DNA of 64,000 nucleotides from Massilia sp. Root418 (lineage in GTDB: Bacteria; Pseudomonadota; Gammaproteobacteria; Burkholderiales; Burkholderiaceae_D): positions 435,585-499,584 of the forward strand of contig NZ_LMEC01000011.1 in the NCBI RefSeq assembly GCF_001425265.1, given 5' to 3'. Positions 56,082 through 64,000 of this stretch are shown piece by piece (positions within the stretch are counted from its first letter, which is position 1; every line of letters begins with the position of its first letter). Position numbers and translations under genes: made by a program. The notes under the pieces were generated by a model. That model was not told where the DNA came from. It saw nothing but the letters and a program-made list of their open reading frames with translations, and made no database searches.

Positions 56082-57224
56082 TTATTTGATGACTTCCGTT
56101 TTGGTTTTGACGCCGTTTTTGTAGGTGAACAGGGTCAGCGAACCATCCTTGATGTCGCCCTTCGAGTCGAAGGAGATCAGGCCGGTCACGCCCTGGTACT
56201 TGATGTTGGCCAGGTAGGGCAGGTATTTGGCCGGGTCGGCCGATTTGGCGTCCATCATGGCCTGCGCCATCACCATCACCGAGTCGTACACGTAGGGCGC
56301 GTACAGCTGCACTTCCTGGTTGTACTTCTTCTTGTAGCGGGCGCGGAAGTCGTCCATGTTCTTTTGCAGTTCGGGGCCAACGCCACCGGCTTCGGCGCAG
56401 GTGACCACGCTTTCCGGCGCGTTGTCGCCGGACAGGCGCGGCAGCGCGTCGGTGCACAGGCCATCGCCGCCCATGTATTTGGCATTGATGCCCAGCGCCT
56501 TCATCTGGCGCAGCAGCGGGCCGCCCACCGAGTCCATGCCGCCGAAGAACACCAGGTCCGGGTTCTTGGCCTTGATGGAGGTCAGGATGGCGTTGAAGTC
56601 GGTGGCCTTGTCGTTGGTGAATTCCTTGGCGACGATCTGCACGCCGGGCTTGGCCTTGGTCGCGCCTTTGACGAACTCGTCCTTGACGCCTTGGCCGTAG
56701 GCGGTGCGGTCGTCGATCACGGCGATCTTCTTGGCCCCCAGCTTGTTCACGGCGTAGGCGCCCAGCGTGCCGCCCAGCTTGGCGTCGTTGGCGACGATGC
56801 GGAAGGTGGTCTTGAAGCCCTGCTGGGTGTACTTGGTCTGGGTGGTGGCGGGCGATACCTGCGGGATGCCGGCGTCCGAGTAGATCTTGGAGGCGGGGAT
56901 GGAGGTGCCGGAGTTCAGGTGGCCGACCACGCCGTTCACGTGCGAGTCGACCAGCTTCTGCGCCACGGTGGTGCCTTGCTTCGGATCGCTGGCGTCGTCT
57001 TCGGCCTGCAGCACGAATTTGACGGGCTTGCCGTTGATCTGCGGGTTCTTTGCGTTCAAATCCTCGATCGCCATGCGGGCGCCGTTTTCATTGTCCTTGC
57101 CGAGGTGGGAAGAGGGGCCGGAGACAGGGCCGACGTGGCCGATCTTGACGATTTCCTGGGCGCTTGCGCTGCCAGCGAAAGCCATAGCAATGGCAAATGG
57201 AATCAGCTTGGTGTTGAACTGCAT
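56082..57224 (-). CDS. Liv-type (branched-chain amino acid) ABC substrate-binding protein, upstream copy
   Basis: A 380-residue LivJ/LivK-family protein. Signal peptide about residues 1-23 (ends ASAQE), then IGHVGPVSGPSSHLGKDNENG, GVVGHLNSGTSIPASKI and FFGGMDSVGGPLLRQMKALG. Highly similar to the next gene along its full length, including identical blocks such as SGTSIPASKI and DRTAYGQGV, so the pair arose by tandem duplication. Start at 57224 is chosen because GGAG lies seven bases upstream; ATG at 57230 is too close. Confidence 0.92.
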   Translation of the reverse strand: MQFNTKLIPFAIAMAFAGSASAQEIVKIGHVGPVSGPSSHLGKDNENGARMAIEDLNAKNPQINGKPVKFVLQAEDDASDPKQGTTVAQKLVDSHVNGVVGHLNSGTSIPASKIYSDAGIPQVSPATTQTKYTQQGFKTTFRIVANDAKLGGTLGAYAVNKLGAKKIAVIDDRTAYGQGVKDEFVKGATKAKPGVQIVAKEFTNDKATDFNAILTSIKAKNPDLVFFGGMDSVGGPLLRQMKALGINAKYMGGDGLCTDALPRLSGDNAPESVVTCAEAGGVGPELQKNMDDFRARYKKKYNQEVQLYAPYVYDSVMVMAQAMMDAKSADPAKYLPYLANIKYQGVTGLISFDSKGDIKDGSLTLFTYKNGVKTKTEVIK

Positions 57225-57303
57225 GAACATTCTCCGATGGATTAGTAACGGCGGCGTCTCATGAACGCCACTTCTGGTTCTGCTGCACGAGAAGGTACAA
57301 CAA

Positions 57304-57331
57304 ATTATCCGCTACGCAAAGCAGGAAGCAA
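57304..57331 (-). promoter_or_regulatory. candidate promoter of the upstream Liv-type gene
   Basis: Minus strand TTGCTT, 16 bp, GATAAT; leader about 70 nt. The -35 is weak, which would fit an activator acting from the adjacent palindrome. Confidence 0.45.
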
Positions 57332-57341
57332 TGGTTTTGTG

Positions 57342-57357
57342 CAATTTGGCCAAATTG
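57342..57357. promoter_or_regulatory. 16-bp perfect palindrome CAATTTGGCCAAATTG
   Basis: Centred about 20 bp upstream of the candidate -35 of the Liv-type gene, a position suited to an activator. The cognate protein is not known. Confidence 0.5.
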
Positions 57358-57380
57358 ACACTCATTGAACTTACTTGAAA

Positions 57381-57752
57381 CTACTTTTTCTGCGCCTGCA
57401 GGTGCGTCAGTTCCTGCGCCACGGCGCGCGTGACGATCTTCGACAGGGTATCGTGCAGGCCGTCGCGGATTTCCGCCGTCAGGCCGCGCAGCGCCGTGCT
57501 CAGCACTTCCTCCATGCTGTCCTTGATGCGCTGCTCCAGCACGAAGTCCACGCGCGACTGCAGCTGCTGCAGGATGCGCTCGGATAGCTGGCGTTCCAGC
57601 GCTTCCCATTCCGTGGGCTGCGGCTCTGCAGGCTGCGGTTCCGCCGGCGCGGAGGCGGGCAGGGCGGCAACGGGCGCGGGCGCGTTGTCCAGCACTTCGG
57701 TCAGGACGGGAATGGACGCATCGAACGACTGGGCTGGGCGGGCGGGGCTCAT
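57381..57752 (-). CDS. DUF2486-like protein, 123 aa
   Basis: A soluble acidic protein with a Pro/Ala-rich first half (about residues 1-48) and a helical second half (WEALERQLSERILQQLQSRV, LEQRIKDSMEEVLSTALRGL) likely to form a coiled coil. Its position directly after holC, with 4-bp overlap (ATGA), and its composition match the DUF2486 family of Burkholderiales, whose role is unknown. Conserved linkage to holC hints at a replication-related or merely operonic role. Confidence 0.7.
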   Translation of the reverse strand: MSPARPAQSFDASIPVLTEVLDNAPAPVAALPASAPAEPQPAEPQPTEWEALERQLSERILQQLQSRVDFVLEQRIKDSMEEVLSTALRGLTAEIRDGLHDTLSKIVTRAVAQELTHLQAQKK

Positions 57753-58174
57753 GATTTGTTGGCGACGAAGTGGGTGGGTTGGTATTCCTGCTGTTTGTAC
57801 CAGACATAGCGCTTGCGTCCGGCCGCCGCGTCCGTCTCTTCCGCCGAGACCACTTCGATCACGCGCTGGAAGCGGGGGAAGACAGCGGTGGTGCGGCGCG
57901 ACAGGTTCACCAGCAGGTCGGTGTGCGGCAAGTCGGCCTGGTCGGTGCAAGCGAGCACGATGGGCGTTTCCGGCGCCAGCGGGTCGCTGCTGACTACGTG
58001 CGGCAGGAAGTCCACGCCGGAAAAGGACCACAAGGCTTCGTCAAGATCGGCCAACTGCTCCATATCGTCGGTCATCAGCACGATGCGGTTGCGCGCGGCG
58101 TAGGCCTTGCGCACCAGGCGGCAGGCGTAGGCGATCTTGTCTGGAACGTTGGTGTGGAAGTCGATACGGGTCAT
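57749..58174 (-). CDS. holC: DNA polymerase III subunit chi
   Basis: A 141-residue subunit of the clamp-loader complex that links it to single-strand-binding protein. TRIDFHTNVPDKIAYACRLVRKAY (landmark FHTNVPDKIAYACRL) and the central DLDEALWSFSGVDFLPHV, then RYVWYKQQEYQ at the C-terminus, are typical of HolC. Start at 58174 is the first Met before the conserved fold. Overlaps the DUF2486-like gene by 4 bp. Confidence 0.92.
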   Translation of the reverse strand: MTRIDFHTNVPDKIAYACRLVRKAYAARNRIVLMTDDMEQLADLDEALWSFSGVDFLPHVVSSDPLAPETPIVLACTDQADLPHTDLLVNLSRRTTAVFPRFQRVIEVVSAEETDAAAGRKRYVWYKQQEYQPTHFVANKS

Positions 58175-58226
58175 GGCTGGACTGGCAATACGAATGTCGG
58201 TCCAGCATTTTAACCGTAGCGGGCGT

Positions 58227-58892
58227 TTAGAACTGGAAATCCGGCGGCGTATTGACGGGGCGCAAACGGCGTTCACGCGCCGCTTGCTCGGCGGCGGCTT
58301 TTGCGGCAGCCGCCTGGGACTCGGCGAGTGCGCGCTCTTGCGCCGTGGGGCCGGGCGGCGGCGCGGCGGGCGCGGGCGCCGGATTGCTGAAGCCGGACGG
58401 CAGCATGGGCGTGGCCGGGTAGCCCGCGTCGCTCAGCAGGCTGTCCCAGGTGCCCTGCTCGTAGCCGATCTGCTTGCCGCGCCCGACCAGCAGCAGCGGC
58501 AGCTGGCCGGCACTGCCGGCGCGCCGCAGCGCTTCGTGGTCCGCCACGCTGTTGACGGTTTTTTCCGTATAGGGAATGCCGCGCGCCTGCAGCAGGGTGC
58601 GGCCCTGGTCGCAGGCGGCGCAATTTGCGGTGGTGTAGAGCGTGACGGGGCGGCTCTGCACGGCGGCTGCCAGCTCGGCCGGCATGGCCGGCTGGCTGGC
58701 GGTGCTGCTGAAGGCCTTCAGCGGGACGGCATTGGCGGGCGGGGGCGTGTCGGTGTAATGCACCACGCCCTTGGCGTCCTTCCATTTGTACATCTGGGCT
58801 TCGGCCGTGCCCGCGCACAGCAGCAAGGCTGCCGCCAGGGCCAGCCGCGCGTGCATGGCGGCCCGCTGTACCGTCCGCAGCGCCGTCCGCAT
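58227..58892 (-). CDS. exported DUF4124 + glutaredoxin-domain protein
   Basis: A 221-residue protein. A signal peptide (core about residues 16-28, ends AEAQ) leads into a DUF4124-type segment (MYKWKDAKGVVHYTDTPPP), then a glutaredoxin-like domain with C-A-A-C (about residues 92-95, YTTANCAACDQGR) and the cis-Pro region AGQLPLLLVGRGK, then an Ala-rich helical tail ending PPDFQF. The CAAC active site suggests a periplasmic thiol-disulfide role. AAGG seven bases upstream supports the ATG at 58892; Met at 58856 is an alternative. It lies 10 bp behind prlC. Confidence 0.8.
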   Translation of the reverse strand: MRTALRTVQRAAMHARLALAAALLLCAGTAEAQMYKWKDAKGVVHYTDTPPPANAVPLKAFSSTASQPAMPAELAAAVQSRPVTLYTTANCAACDQGRTLLQARGIPYTEKTVNSVADHEALRRAGSAGQLPLLLVGRGKQIGYEQGTWDSLLSDAGYPATPMLPSGFSNPAPAPAAPPPGPTAQERALAESQAAAAKAAAEQAARERRLRPVNTPPDFQF

Positions 58893-58901
58893 CGCCGTAC
58901 C

Positions 58902-60986
58902 TTAGGCGGCCATGCCGCTGTGGCGCAGCAGGGCGTCGATGCTGGGCTCGCGGCCGCGGAAGGCGGTAAAGGACTCCAGCGCCGGGCGCGAACCGCCGAC
59001 CGAGAGGATTTCCTTCAGGTAGCGCTTGCCGGTTTCGGACACCGCGTCCTGGCCCAGTGCCTGCGCTTCCTCGAAGGCCGCGTAGGCGTCGGCGGACAGC
59101 ACCTCGGCCCACTTGTAGCTGTAGTAGCCGGCCGCGTAGCCGCCGGCGAAGATGTGGCCGAAGGAGTTCTGGAAGCGGTTGAACGCGGGCGGCACGATGA
59201 CGGCGAAGCGCGCGCGCACCTCGTCGATCACCTGCTGCACCGACTTGCCGCCCTCGGGCTGGAAGTCGTAGTGCAGGTGCATGTCGAGCAGCGAGAATTC
59301 CACCTGGCGCAGGGTCTGCATGCCGGACTGGAAGTTCTTGGCGGCCAGCATCTTGTCGTACAGGGCGCGCGGCAGCGCTTCGCCGGTGCTCACGTGGGCC
59401 GTCATATGGCTCAGTACTTCCCATTCCCAGCAGAAGTTTTCCATGAACTGCGACGGCAGCTCCACCGCGTCCCACTCCACGCCGGCAATGCCGGACACGC
59501 CGAGCTCGTTTACTTGCGTGAGCATGTGGTGCAAGCCGTGGCCGAATTCGTGGAACAGGGTGATCACTTCGTCGTGCGTGAACAGCGATGGCTGCACTTT
59601 GCCGTCGATGACGGCAGGTTCGGTGAAGTTACAGGTCAGGTAGGCGACCGGGGTTTGCAGCTGGCCGTTCGCGCCCAGGCGGCGGCCGCGCGCGTCGTCC
59701 ATCCAGGCGCCGCCGCTCTTGCCGGCGCGCGCGTACAGGTCCAGGTAGAACTGGCCCACCAGCTTGCCGTCCCGCTCGATGCGGTAGAAGCGCACGTCCT
59801 TGTGCCACGCCGGCGCGTCGTCCGGCGCGATGGTGACGGAGAACAGCGAGGAAATCAGGCGGAACAGCCCGTCCACTACCTTGTGCTCGGGGAAGTACTG
59901 CTTCACTTCCTGGGCCGAGAAGGCGTAGCGCGCTTCCTGCAGTTTTTCGGAAGCGTAGGGGATGTCCCAGGCTTGCAGCTGGCTGATGCCCAGTTCGTCC
60001 TTGGCGTAGGTGCTCAGCTCGGCGAAGTCCTGCTCGGCGTAGGGACGGGCGCGGCGCGCCAGGTCTTCCAGGAAGGCGATCACCTGCTCGGGATCTTTCG
60101 CCATCTTGGGCACCAGCGACACTTCGGCAAAGTTCTTGTAGCCCAGCAGCTTGGCTTCCTCGTCGCGCAGCTTGAGCAGGGTGACGATGTTCTGGGTGTT
60201 GTCCCAGTCCTCGCGCTTGCTGAACACGTCGCCCAGCTCGGAGGCCTTGGTGGCGTTGGCGCGGTAGACGGTTTCGCGCAGCTCGCGCTTGTCCGCGAAT
60301 TGCAGGATCGGGTAGTAGGATGGGAAATGCAGCGAGAACATCCAGCCGGCCTTGCCTTCCTTTTCCGCCAGCGCCCTGGCGGCCTGCTTCACGTCGTCCG
60401 GCAGGCCGGCCAGGTCGGCTTCGTTTTCCACCGTCAATTTATAGTCGTTGGTGGCGTCCAGCACGTTTTCCGAGAAGCGCGTGGAGACCGCCGCGTGTTC
60501 TTCCTGGATGGCGGCAAAGCGTTCCTTCTGTTCGGGCGGCAGTTCGGCGCCGCCCATGCGGAAGTCGCGGATGGCGTTGTCGATGATGCGCTTGCGGGCC
60601 GGGTCCAGCGCGTCGAAGCCGGCGCTGGCGCGCAGCGTCTTGTACTTGGCGAACAAGGCTTCGTTCTGCGCCACGGCGGTGCCGAACTCGGTCATCTTGG
60701 GCTGGTTTTCGTTGTAGGCCGCGCGCAGCTCGGGCGTGTCGACCACATTGTTCAGATGGCTGACCACGCCCCAGGCGCGGCCCAGCAGCTCCGAGGCGTC
60801 TTCCAGCGGCGCCACGAAGTTGTCCCAGCTTACTTCGTCGGTCGGCGCTTCCAGCGACGCGACCACGGCGTAGCTCTTTTCCAGCAGGTGGTCGATGGCG
60901 GGCGTGACGTGTTCGGCCTTGATGGCGTCGAAACGTGGCAGGCCGGAGAAGTCCAGCAGGGGGTTTTGGCTTACGTCAGTAGTCAT
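58902..60986 (-). CDS. prlC: oligopeptidase A (M3 zinc metallopeptidase)
   Basis: A 694-residue cytoplasmic thimet-type oligopeptidase degrading peptides, including cleaved signal peptides. Zinc motif HEFGH (LFHEFGHGLHHML) with the downstream Glu of GVEWDAVELPSQFMENF. Full family length. It follows folD by 29 bp on the same strand and precedes the glutaredoxin-like gene by 10 bp, so folD-prlC-grx-like form one operon. Confidence 0.95.
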   Translation of the reverse strand: MTTDVSQNPLLDFSGLPRFDAIKAEHVTPAIDHLLEKSYAVVASLEAPTDEVSWDNFVAPLEDASELLGRAWGVVSHLNNVVDTPELRAAYNENQPKMTEFGTAVAQNEALFAKYKTLRASAGFDALDPARKRIIDNAIRDFRMGGAELPPEQKERFAAIQEEHAAVSTRFSENVLDATNDYKLTVENEADLAGLPDDVKQAARALAEKEGKAGWMFSLHFPSYYPILQFADKRELRETVYRANATKASELGDVFSKREDWDNTQNIVTLLKLRDEEAKLLGYKNFAEVSLVPKMAKDPEQVIAFLEDLARRARPYAEQDFAELSTYAKDELGISQLQAWDIPYASEKLQEARYAFSAQEVKQYFPEHKVVDGLFRLISSLFSVTIAPDDAPAWHKDVRFYRIERDGKLVGQFYLDLYARAGKSGGAWMDDARGRRLGANGQLQTPVAYLTCNFTEPAVIDGKVQPSLFTHDEVITLFHEFGHGLHHMLTQVNELGVSGIAGVEWDAVELPSQFMENFCWEWEVLSHMTAHVSTGEALPRALYDKMLAAKNFQSGMQTLRQVEFSLLDMHLHYDFQPEGGKSVQQVIDEVRARFAVIVPPAFNRFQNSFGHIFAGGYAAGYYSYKWAEVLSADAYAAFEEAQALGQDAVSETGKRYLKEILSVGGSRPALESFTAFRGREPSIDALLRHSGMAA

Positions 60987-61015
60987 ATTCTGTCCAATGT
61001 GGCCAAAGGCCTTGA

Positions 61016-61861
61016 TTATTTACGCTCGGCCGACTCGATGGTGTTCATCAGCAGCATGGTGATGGTCATCGGACCCACGCCGCCCGGTACCGGCGTGATG
61101 TGCGAAGCCACTTCCTTGATGCCGGCGAAATCCACGTCGCCGCACAGTTTGCCCGCGTCGTCGCGGTTCATGCCTACGTCGATCACGATGGCGCCCGGCT
61201 TCACCATATCAGCGGTGAGCGTGTTGCGGCGTCCGACTGCGGCCACCACCACGTCGGCCTGGCGGGTGTACAGGCCCAGGTCCGGAGTGGCGCTATGGCA
61301 GATGGTGACGGTGGCGTTCGCTTGCAAGAGCAGCAGGGCCATGGGCTTGCCCACCGTGTTGCTGCGGCCGATCACCACCGCGTGCTTGCCGCGCAGGTCG
61401 ACGCCGGTCGATTCGATCAGCTTCATGCAGCCGTAGGGCGTGCACGGGCGGAAACCTTCCAGGCCGGTCATCAGTTCGCCGGCGCTGAGCACGGAGTAGC
61501 CGTCCACGTCCTTCGAAGTGGAGATGGCCTCGATCACCTTGTGCGGGTTAATGTGCTTGGGCAGCGGCATCTGCACCAGGATGCCGTGGATGGCCGGGTC
61601 GTTGTTCAGCGCGGTGATGCGTTCCAGCAGGGCTGCCTCGCTCAGGTCGGCCTCGTATTTCTCCAGCACCGAGTGGAAGCCCACGTCGCCGCAGGCTTTC
61701 ACCTTGTTGCGGACGTAGACCTGGGAAGCCGGGTCTTCGCCCACCAGGATCACGGCCAGGCCGGGCTGCTTGCCCTGGGCGGTGAGTTTGGCGGCGCGTT
61801 CCGCGATTTCCGCGCGCAATTTTTGGGAGAGGGCGATACCGTCGATCAGTTGAGCAGACAT
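61016..61861 (-). CDS. folD: bifunctional methylene-tetrahydrofolate dehydrogenase / cyclohydrolase
   Basis: A 281-residue enzyme interconverting 5,10-methylene-THF and 10-formyl-THF with NADP+. Signature residues: [13 protein letters not shown] (catalytic Lys), [23 protein letters not shown], Rossmann [14 protein letters not shown] and PGGVGPMT. Divergent from aceE across 201 bp. Confidence 0.97.
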   Translation of the reverse strand: MSAQLIDGIALSQKLRAEIAERAAKLTAQGKQPGLAVILVGEDPASQVYVRNKVKACGDVGFHSVLEKYEADLSEAALLERITALNNDPAIHGILVQMPLPKHINPHKVIEAISTSKDVDGYSVLSAGELMTGLEGFRPCTPYGCMKLIESTGVDLRGKHAVVIGRSNTVGKPMALLLLQANATVTICHSATPDLGLYTRQADVVVAAVGRRNTLTADMVKPGAIVIDVGMNRDDAGKLCGDVDFAGIKEVASHITPVPGGVGPMTITMLLMNTIESAERK

Positions 61862-61949
61862 GATGTGTGGAGTAGGTGGGAGGGAAAAGCAGAATTATAC
61901 AGCCAAGGAAAAACGCCATATCTCACAATATGAAACGTTTTATCGCAAT

Positions 61950-61978
61950 TTGAAAAATCGGAAAATCGCTGTTAGAAT
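61950..61978 (+). promoter_or_regulatory. sigma-70 promoter of aceE
   Basis: TTGAAA, 17-bp spacer, TAGAAT; predicted start near 61985, leader about 78 nt. No PdhR-type or HexR-like site is evident next to it. Confidence 0.75.
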
Positions 61979-62062
61979 CTTCACACTAATCCGAAGTCTT
62001 AGTAAATAATCAGCAGCACCGTCCGATAGCGATCCGGGCGCCCACACTAGGAGACTCAACGC

Positions 62063-64000
62063 ATGGCACCTCAACTTGACCAGGTCACGGCCCTCACCGC
62101 CAACGATTCTGATAAGCAAGAAACAAAAGAATGGCTGGAGGCATTACAAGCCGTCCTGGAAAATGAAGGCCCGGACCGCGCACACTATCTGATGGAACGC
62201 CTGATCGATCTGGCCCGCCAAAGCGGCTCCGACATCCCGTTCTCCGCCAACACCGCCTACGTCAACACCATCCCCGCCCACCTGGAGCAACACTGCCCGG
62301 GCAACCTGGAATACGAAGAGAAGCTGCGCTCGTGGATGCGCTGGAACGCCATGGCCATGGTGGTCAAGGCCAACCGCGTGGACGGCGACCTGGGCGGCCA
62401 CCTGTCCTCCTTCGCCTCGCTGGCCAATATGCTGGGTATCGGCTTCAACCACTTCTGGAAAGCGCCAAGCGACACCCACGGCGGCGACCTGCTGTACATC
62501 CAGGGCCACTCCTCGCCGGGCGTGTACGCGCGCGCCTTCCTGGAAGGCCGCCTGACCGAAGAACAACTGACCCATTACCGCCGCGAAGTCGGCGGCAAGG
62601 GTCTGTCGTCGTATCCGCATCCCAAGCTGATGCCGAACTTCTGGCAGTTCCCCACCGTGTCCATGGGCCTGGGCCCGCTGATGGCCATCTACCAGGCGCG
62701 CTTCCTGAAGTACCTGCACGCCCGCTCCATCGCCGACACCACCGACCGCAAGGTCTGGGCGTTCTGCGGCGACGGCGAGATGGACGAGCCGGAATCGCTG
62801 GGCGCGATCGGCATGGCCGCGCGCGAGCGCCTGGACAACCTGGTCATCGTCGTCAACTGCAACCTGCAGCGCCTGGACGGCCCTGTGCGCGGCAACGGCA
62901 AGATCATTCAGGAACTGGAAGCGGACTTCCGCGGCGCCGGCTGGAACGTGGTCAAAGTAATCTGGGGCCCGGGCTGGGACGCGCTGCTCAAGCAGGACAA
63001 GGAAGGCATCCTGCAAAAAGTGATGATGGAAACGCTGGACGGCGAATACCAGAACTACAAGGCCAAGGACGGCGCCTACGTGCGCAAGCACTTCTTCGGC
63101 AAGCATCCGAAGCTGCTGGAAATGGTCGCCAACATGACCGACGACGACATCTGGCGCCTGACCCGCGGCGGCCACGATCCGCACAAGATCTACGCCGCCT
63201 TCAAGGTCGCCCAGGAACACAAGGGCCAGCCTACCGTCCTGCTGGTGAAGACCATCAAGGGCTTCGGCATGGGCAAGCACGGCGAAGCGCGCAACACCGC
63301 GCACAACACCAAGAAGCTGACCGACGAAGCCGTGCGCGAAATGCGCGACCGCTACTCGATCCCTATCCCGGACGACAAGCTGGGCGACATCCCGTTCTAC
63401 AAGCCGGCCGACGACGCGCCGGAAATCAAGTACCTGCACGAGCGCCGCGCCGCGCTGGGCGGCTACCTGCCGCAACGCCGCATGCAGGCCGACGAGAAGC
63501 TGACCGTGCCGCCACTGTCGGCCTTCCAGAACGTGCTGGACGCCACCGCGGAAGGCCGCGAAGTGTCGAGCACCCAGACCTTCGTGCGTATCCTGACCAC
63601 GCTGCTGAAAGATGCCAGCATCGGCCCGCGCATCGTGCCTATCCTTGTTGACGAGTCGCGCACCTTCGGCATGGAAGGCCTGTTCCGCCAGGTCGGCATC
63701 TTCAACCAGCAGGGCCAGTTGTACGAGCCGGTCGACAAGGACCAGGTGATGTACTACCGCGAAGACAAGGCCGGCCAGATCCTGCAAGAGGGTATCAACG
63801 AAGCGGGCGGCATGAGCTCGTGGATCGCCGCTGCGACCTCGTACTCGACCAATAACCGCGTGATGATTCCGTTCTACACGTACTATTCGATGTTCGGCAT
63901 GCAGCGTATCGGCGACCTGGTATGGGCCGCCGCCGACATGCGCGCACGCGGCTTCCTGATGGGCGGCACCGCTGGCCGTACCACGCTGAACGGCGAGGGC
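62063..64000 (+). CDS. aceE: pyruvate dehydrogenase E1 component (3' end outside window)
   Basis: First 646 codons of the homodimeric E1 subunit, which decarboxylates pyruvate with thiamine diphosphate and transfers the acetyl group to E2 lipoate. The TPP motif runs from CGDGEMDEPESLG to IVVNCNLQRLDGP; HGGDLLYIQGHSSPGVYARAF and the SSYPHPKLMPNFWQFPTVSMG region (landmark SYPHPKLMPNFWQ) are typical. AGGAG lies about 8 bases before the ATG. The gene normally continues for about 250 more codons and is followed by aceF. Confidence 0.96.
   Translation, partial: MAPQLDQVTALTANDSDKQETKEWLEALQAVLENEGPDRAHYLMERLIDLARQSGSDIPFSANTAYVNTIPAHLEQHCPGNLEYEEKLRSWMRWNAMAMVVKANRVDGDLGGHLSSFASLANMLGIGFNHFWKAPSDTHGGDLLYIQGHSSPGVYARAFLEGRLTEEQLTHYRREVGGKGLSSYPHPKLMPNFWQFPTVSMGLGPLMAIYQARFLKYLHARSIADTTDRKVWAFCGDGEMDEPESLGAIGMAARERLDNLVIVVNCNLQRLDGPVRGNGKIIQELEADFRGAGWNVVKVIWGPGWDALLKQDKEGILQKVMMETLDGEYQNYKAKDGAYVRKHFFGKHPKLLEMVANMTDDDIWRLTRGGHDPHKIYAAFKVAQEHKGQPTVLLVKTIKGFGMGKHGEARNTAHNTKKLTDEAVREMRDRYSIPIPDDKLGDIPFYKPADDAPEIKYLHERRAALGGYLPQRRMQADEKLTVPPLSAFQNVLDATAEGREVSSTQTFVRILTTLLKDASIGPRIVPILVDESRTFGMEGLFRQVGIFNQQGQLYEPVDKDQVMYYREDKAGQILQEGINEAGGMSSWIAAATSYSTNNRVMIPFYTYYSMFGMQRIGDLVWAAADMRARGFLMGGTAGRTTLNGEG

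Noticed and set aside
58137..61436. Open frame of about 1,100 codons on the plus strand opposite prlC and holC
   Set aside because: It is the antisense shadow of well-identified genes. Its translation is rich in His, Gly, Val, Gln and Arg without any domain, as expected from the complement of GC-rich codons.

Overview
The window is GC-rich bacterial chromosome, almost certainly from a betaproteobacterium of the Oxalobacteraceae (Massilia / Duganella / Pseudoduganella type). The evidence is the gene neighbourhoods (ilvD next to LysR-lgt, holC next to a DUF2486-like gene, zapB-zapA-6S RNA-EVE), a TIGR04438-type Trp-rich miniprotein, a glucokinase-HexR fusion, a PEP-CTERM protein and a Xanthomonas/Caulobacter-type TonB receptor. 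No phage, integrase, insertion sequence, CRISPR, tRNA or rRNA was seen. The taxon is inferred from gene content, not from a marker search.

Layout. (1) 1-5.7 kb and 15-25.3 kb: an alpha-glucan utilisation region. It holds a truncated neopullulanase, an esterase, a TonB-dependent receptor, a GH31 alpha-glucosidase, a sugar MFS permease, phosphoglucomutase, a periplasmic alpha-amylase and a type I pullulanase. A GH13 alpha-glucosidase (33.4-35.1 kb) and a bifunctional glucokinase/HexR (35.2-37.1 kb) complete the route. (2) 5.9-14.9 kb: an ACE-like M2 peptidase, a Fur-controlled siderophore-receptor operon (TonB receptor, DUF3649, PepSY, DUF3325), a GFA protein and a Kef-type antiporter. (3) 25.4-33.2 kb: a DctB/DctD-type two-component system in apparent operon with a NitT/TauT ABC transporter behind a sigma-54-like promoter, then a POT peptide transporter. 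(4) 37-40.3 kb: a hypothetical protein, a His-rich PadR regulator with an MFS efflux pump, and a membrane-anchored hypothetical protein. (5) 40.4-42.6 kb: groES-groEL under CIRCE. (6) 42.7-47 kb: a large Ig-type metzincin protease, a PEP-CTERM protein and a convergent small secreted protein. (7) 47.1-64 kb: mostly housekeeping: zapB-like/zapA/6S RNA/EVE, LysR + ICL/PEP-mutase family, lgt, LysR/ilvD, cytochrome c, two tandem Liv-type binding proteins, holC, a glutaredoxin-like protein, prlC, folD and the start of aceE.

How the parts fit. Alpha-glucan would be cut at the surface and in the periplasm (neopullulanase, pullulanase, amylase, GH31), imported through the TonB receptor and the MFS permease, cut to glucose in the cytoplasm (GH13), and channelled by glucokinase and phosphoglucomutase. 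The promoters of these scattered genes share one palindrome, GTAGT-N3-ACTAC. This matches the known HexR operator pattern, and a HexR domain is fused to the glucokinase encoded in the same window. The window therefore looks like a local HexR-controlled starch/maltodextrin regulon, which is the most interesting inference here. A family of short palindromes (GGCGGGTTACGC...GCTAACCCGCC) marks many of the gene ends, and a perfect 66-bp palindrome sits at 54.8 kb.
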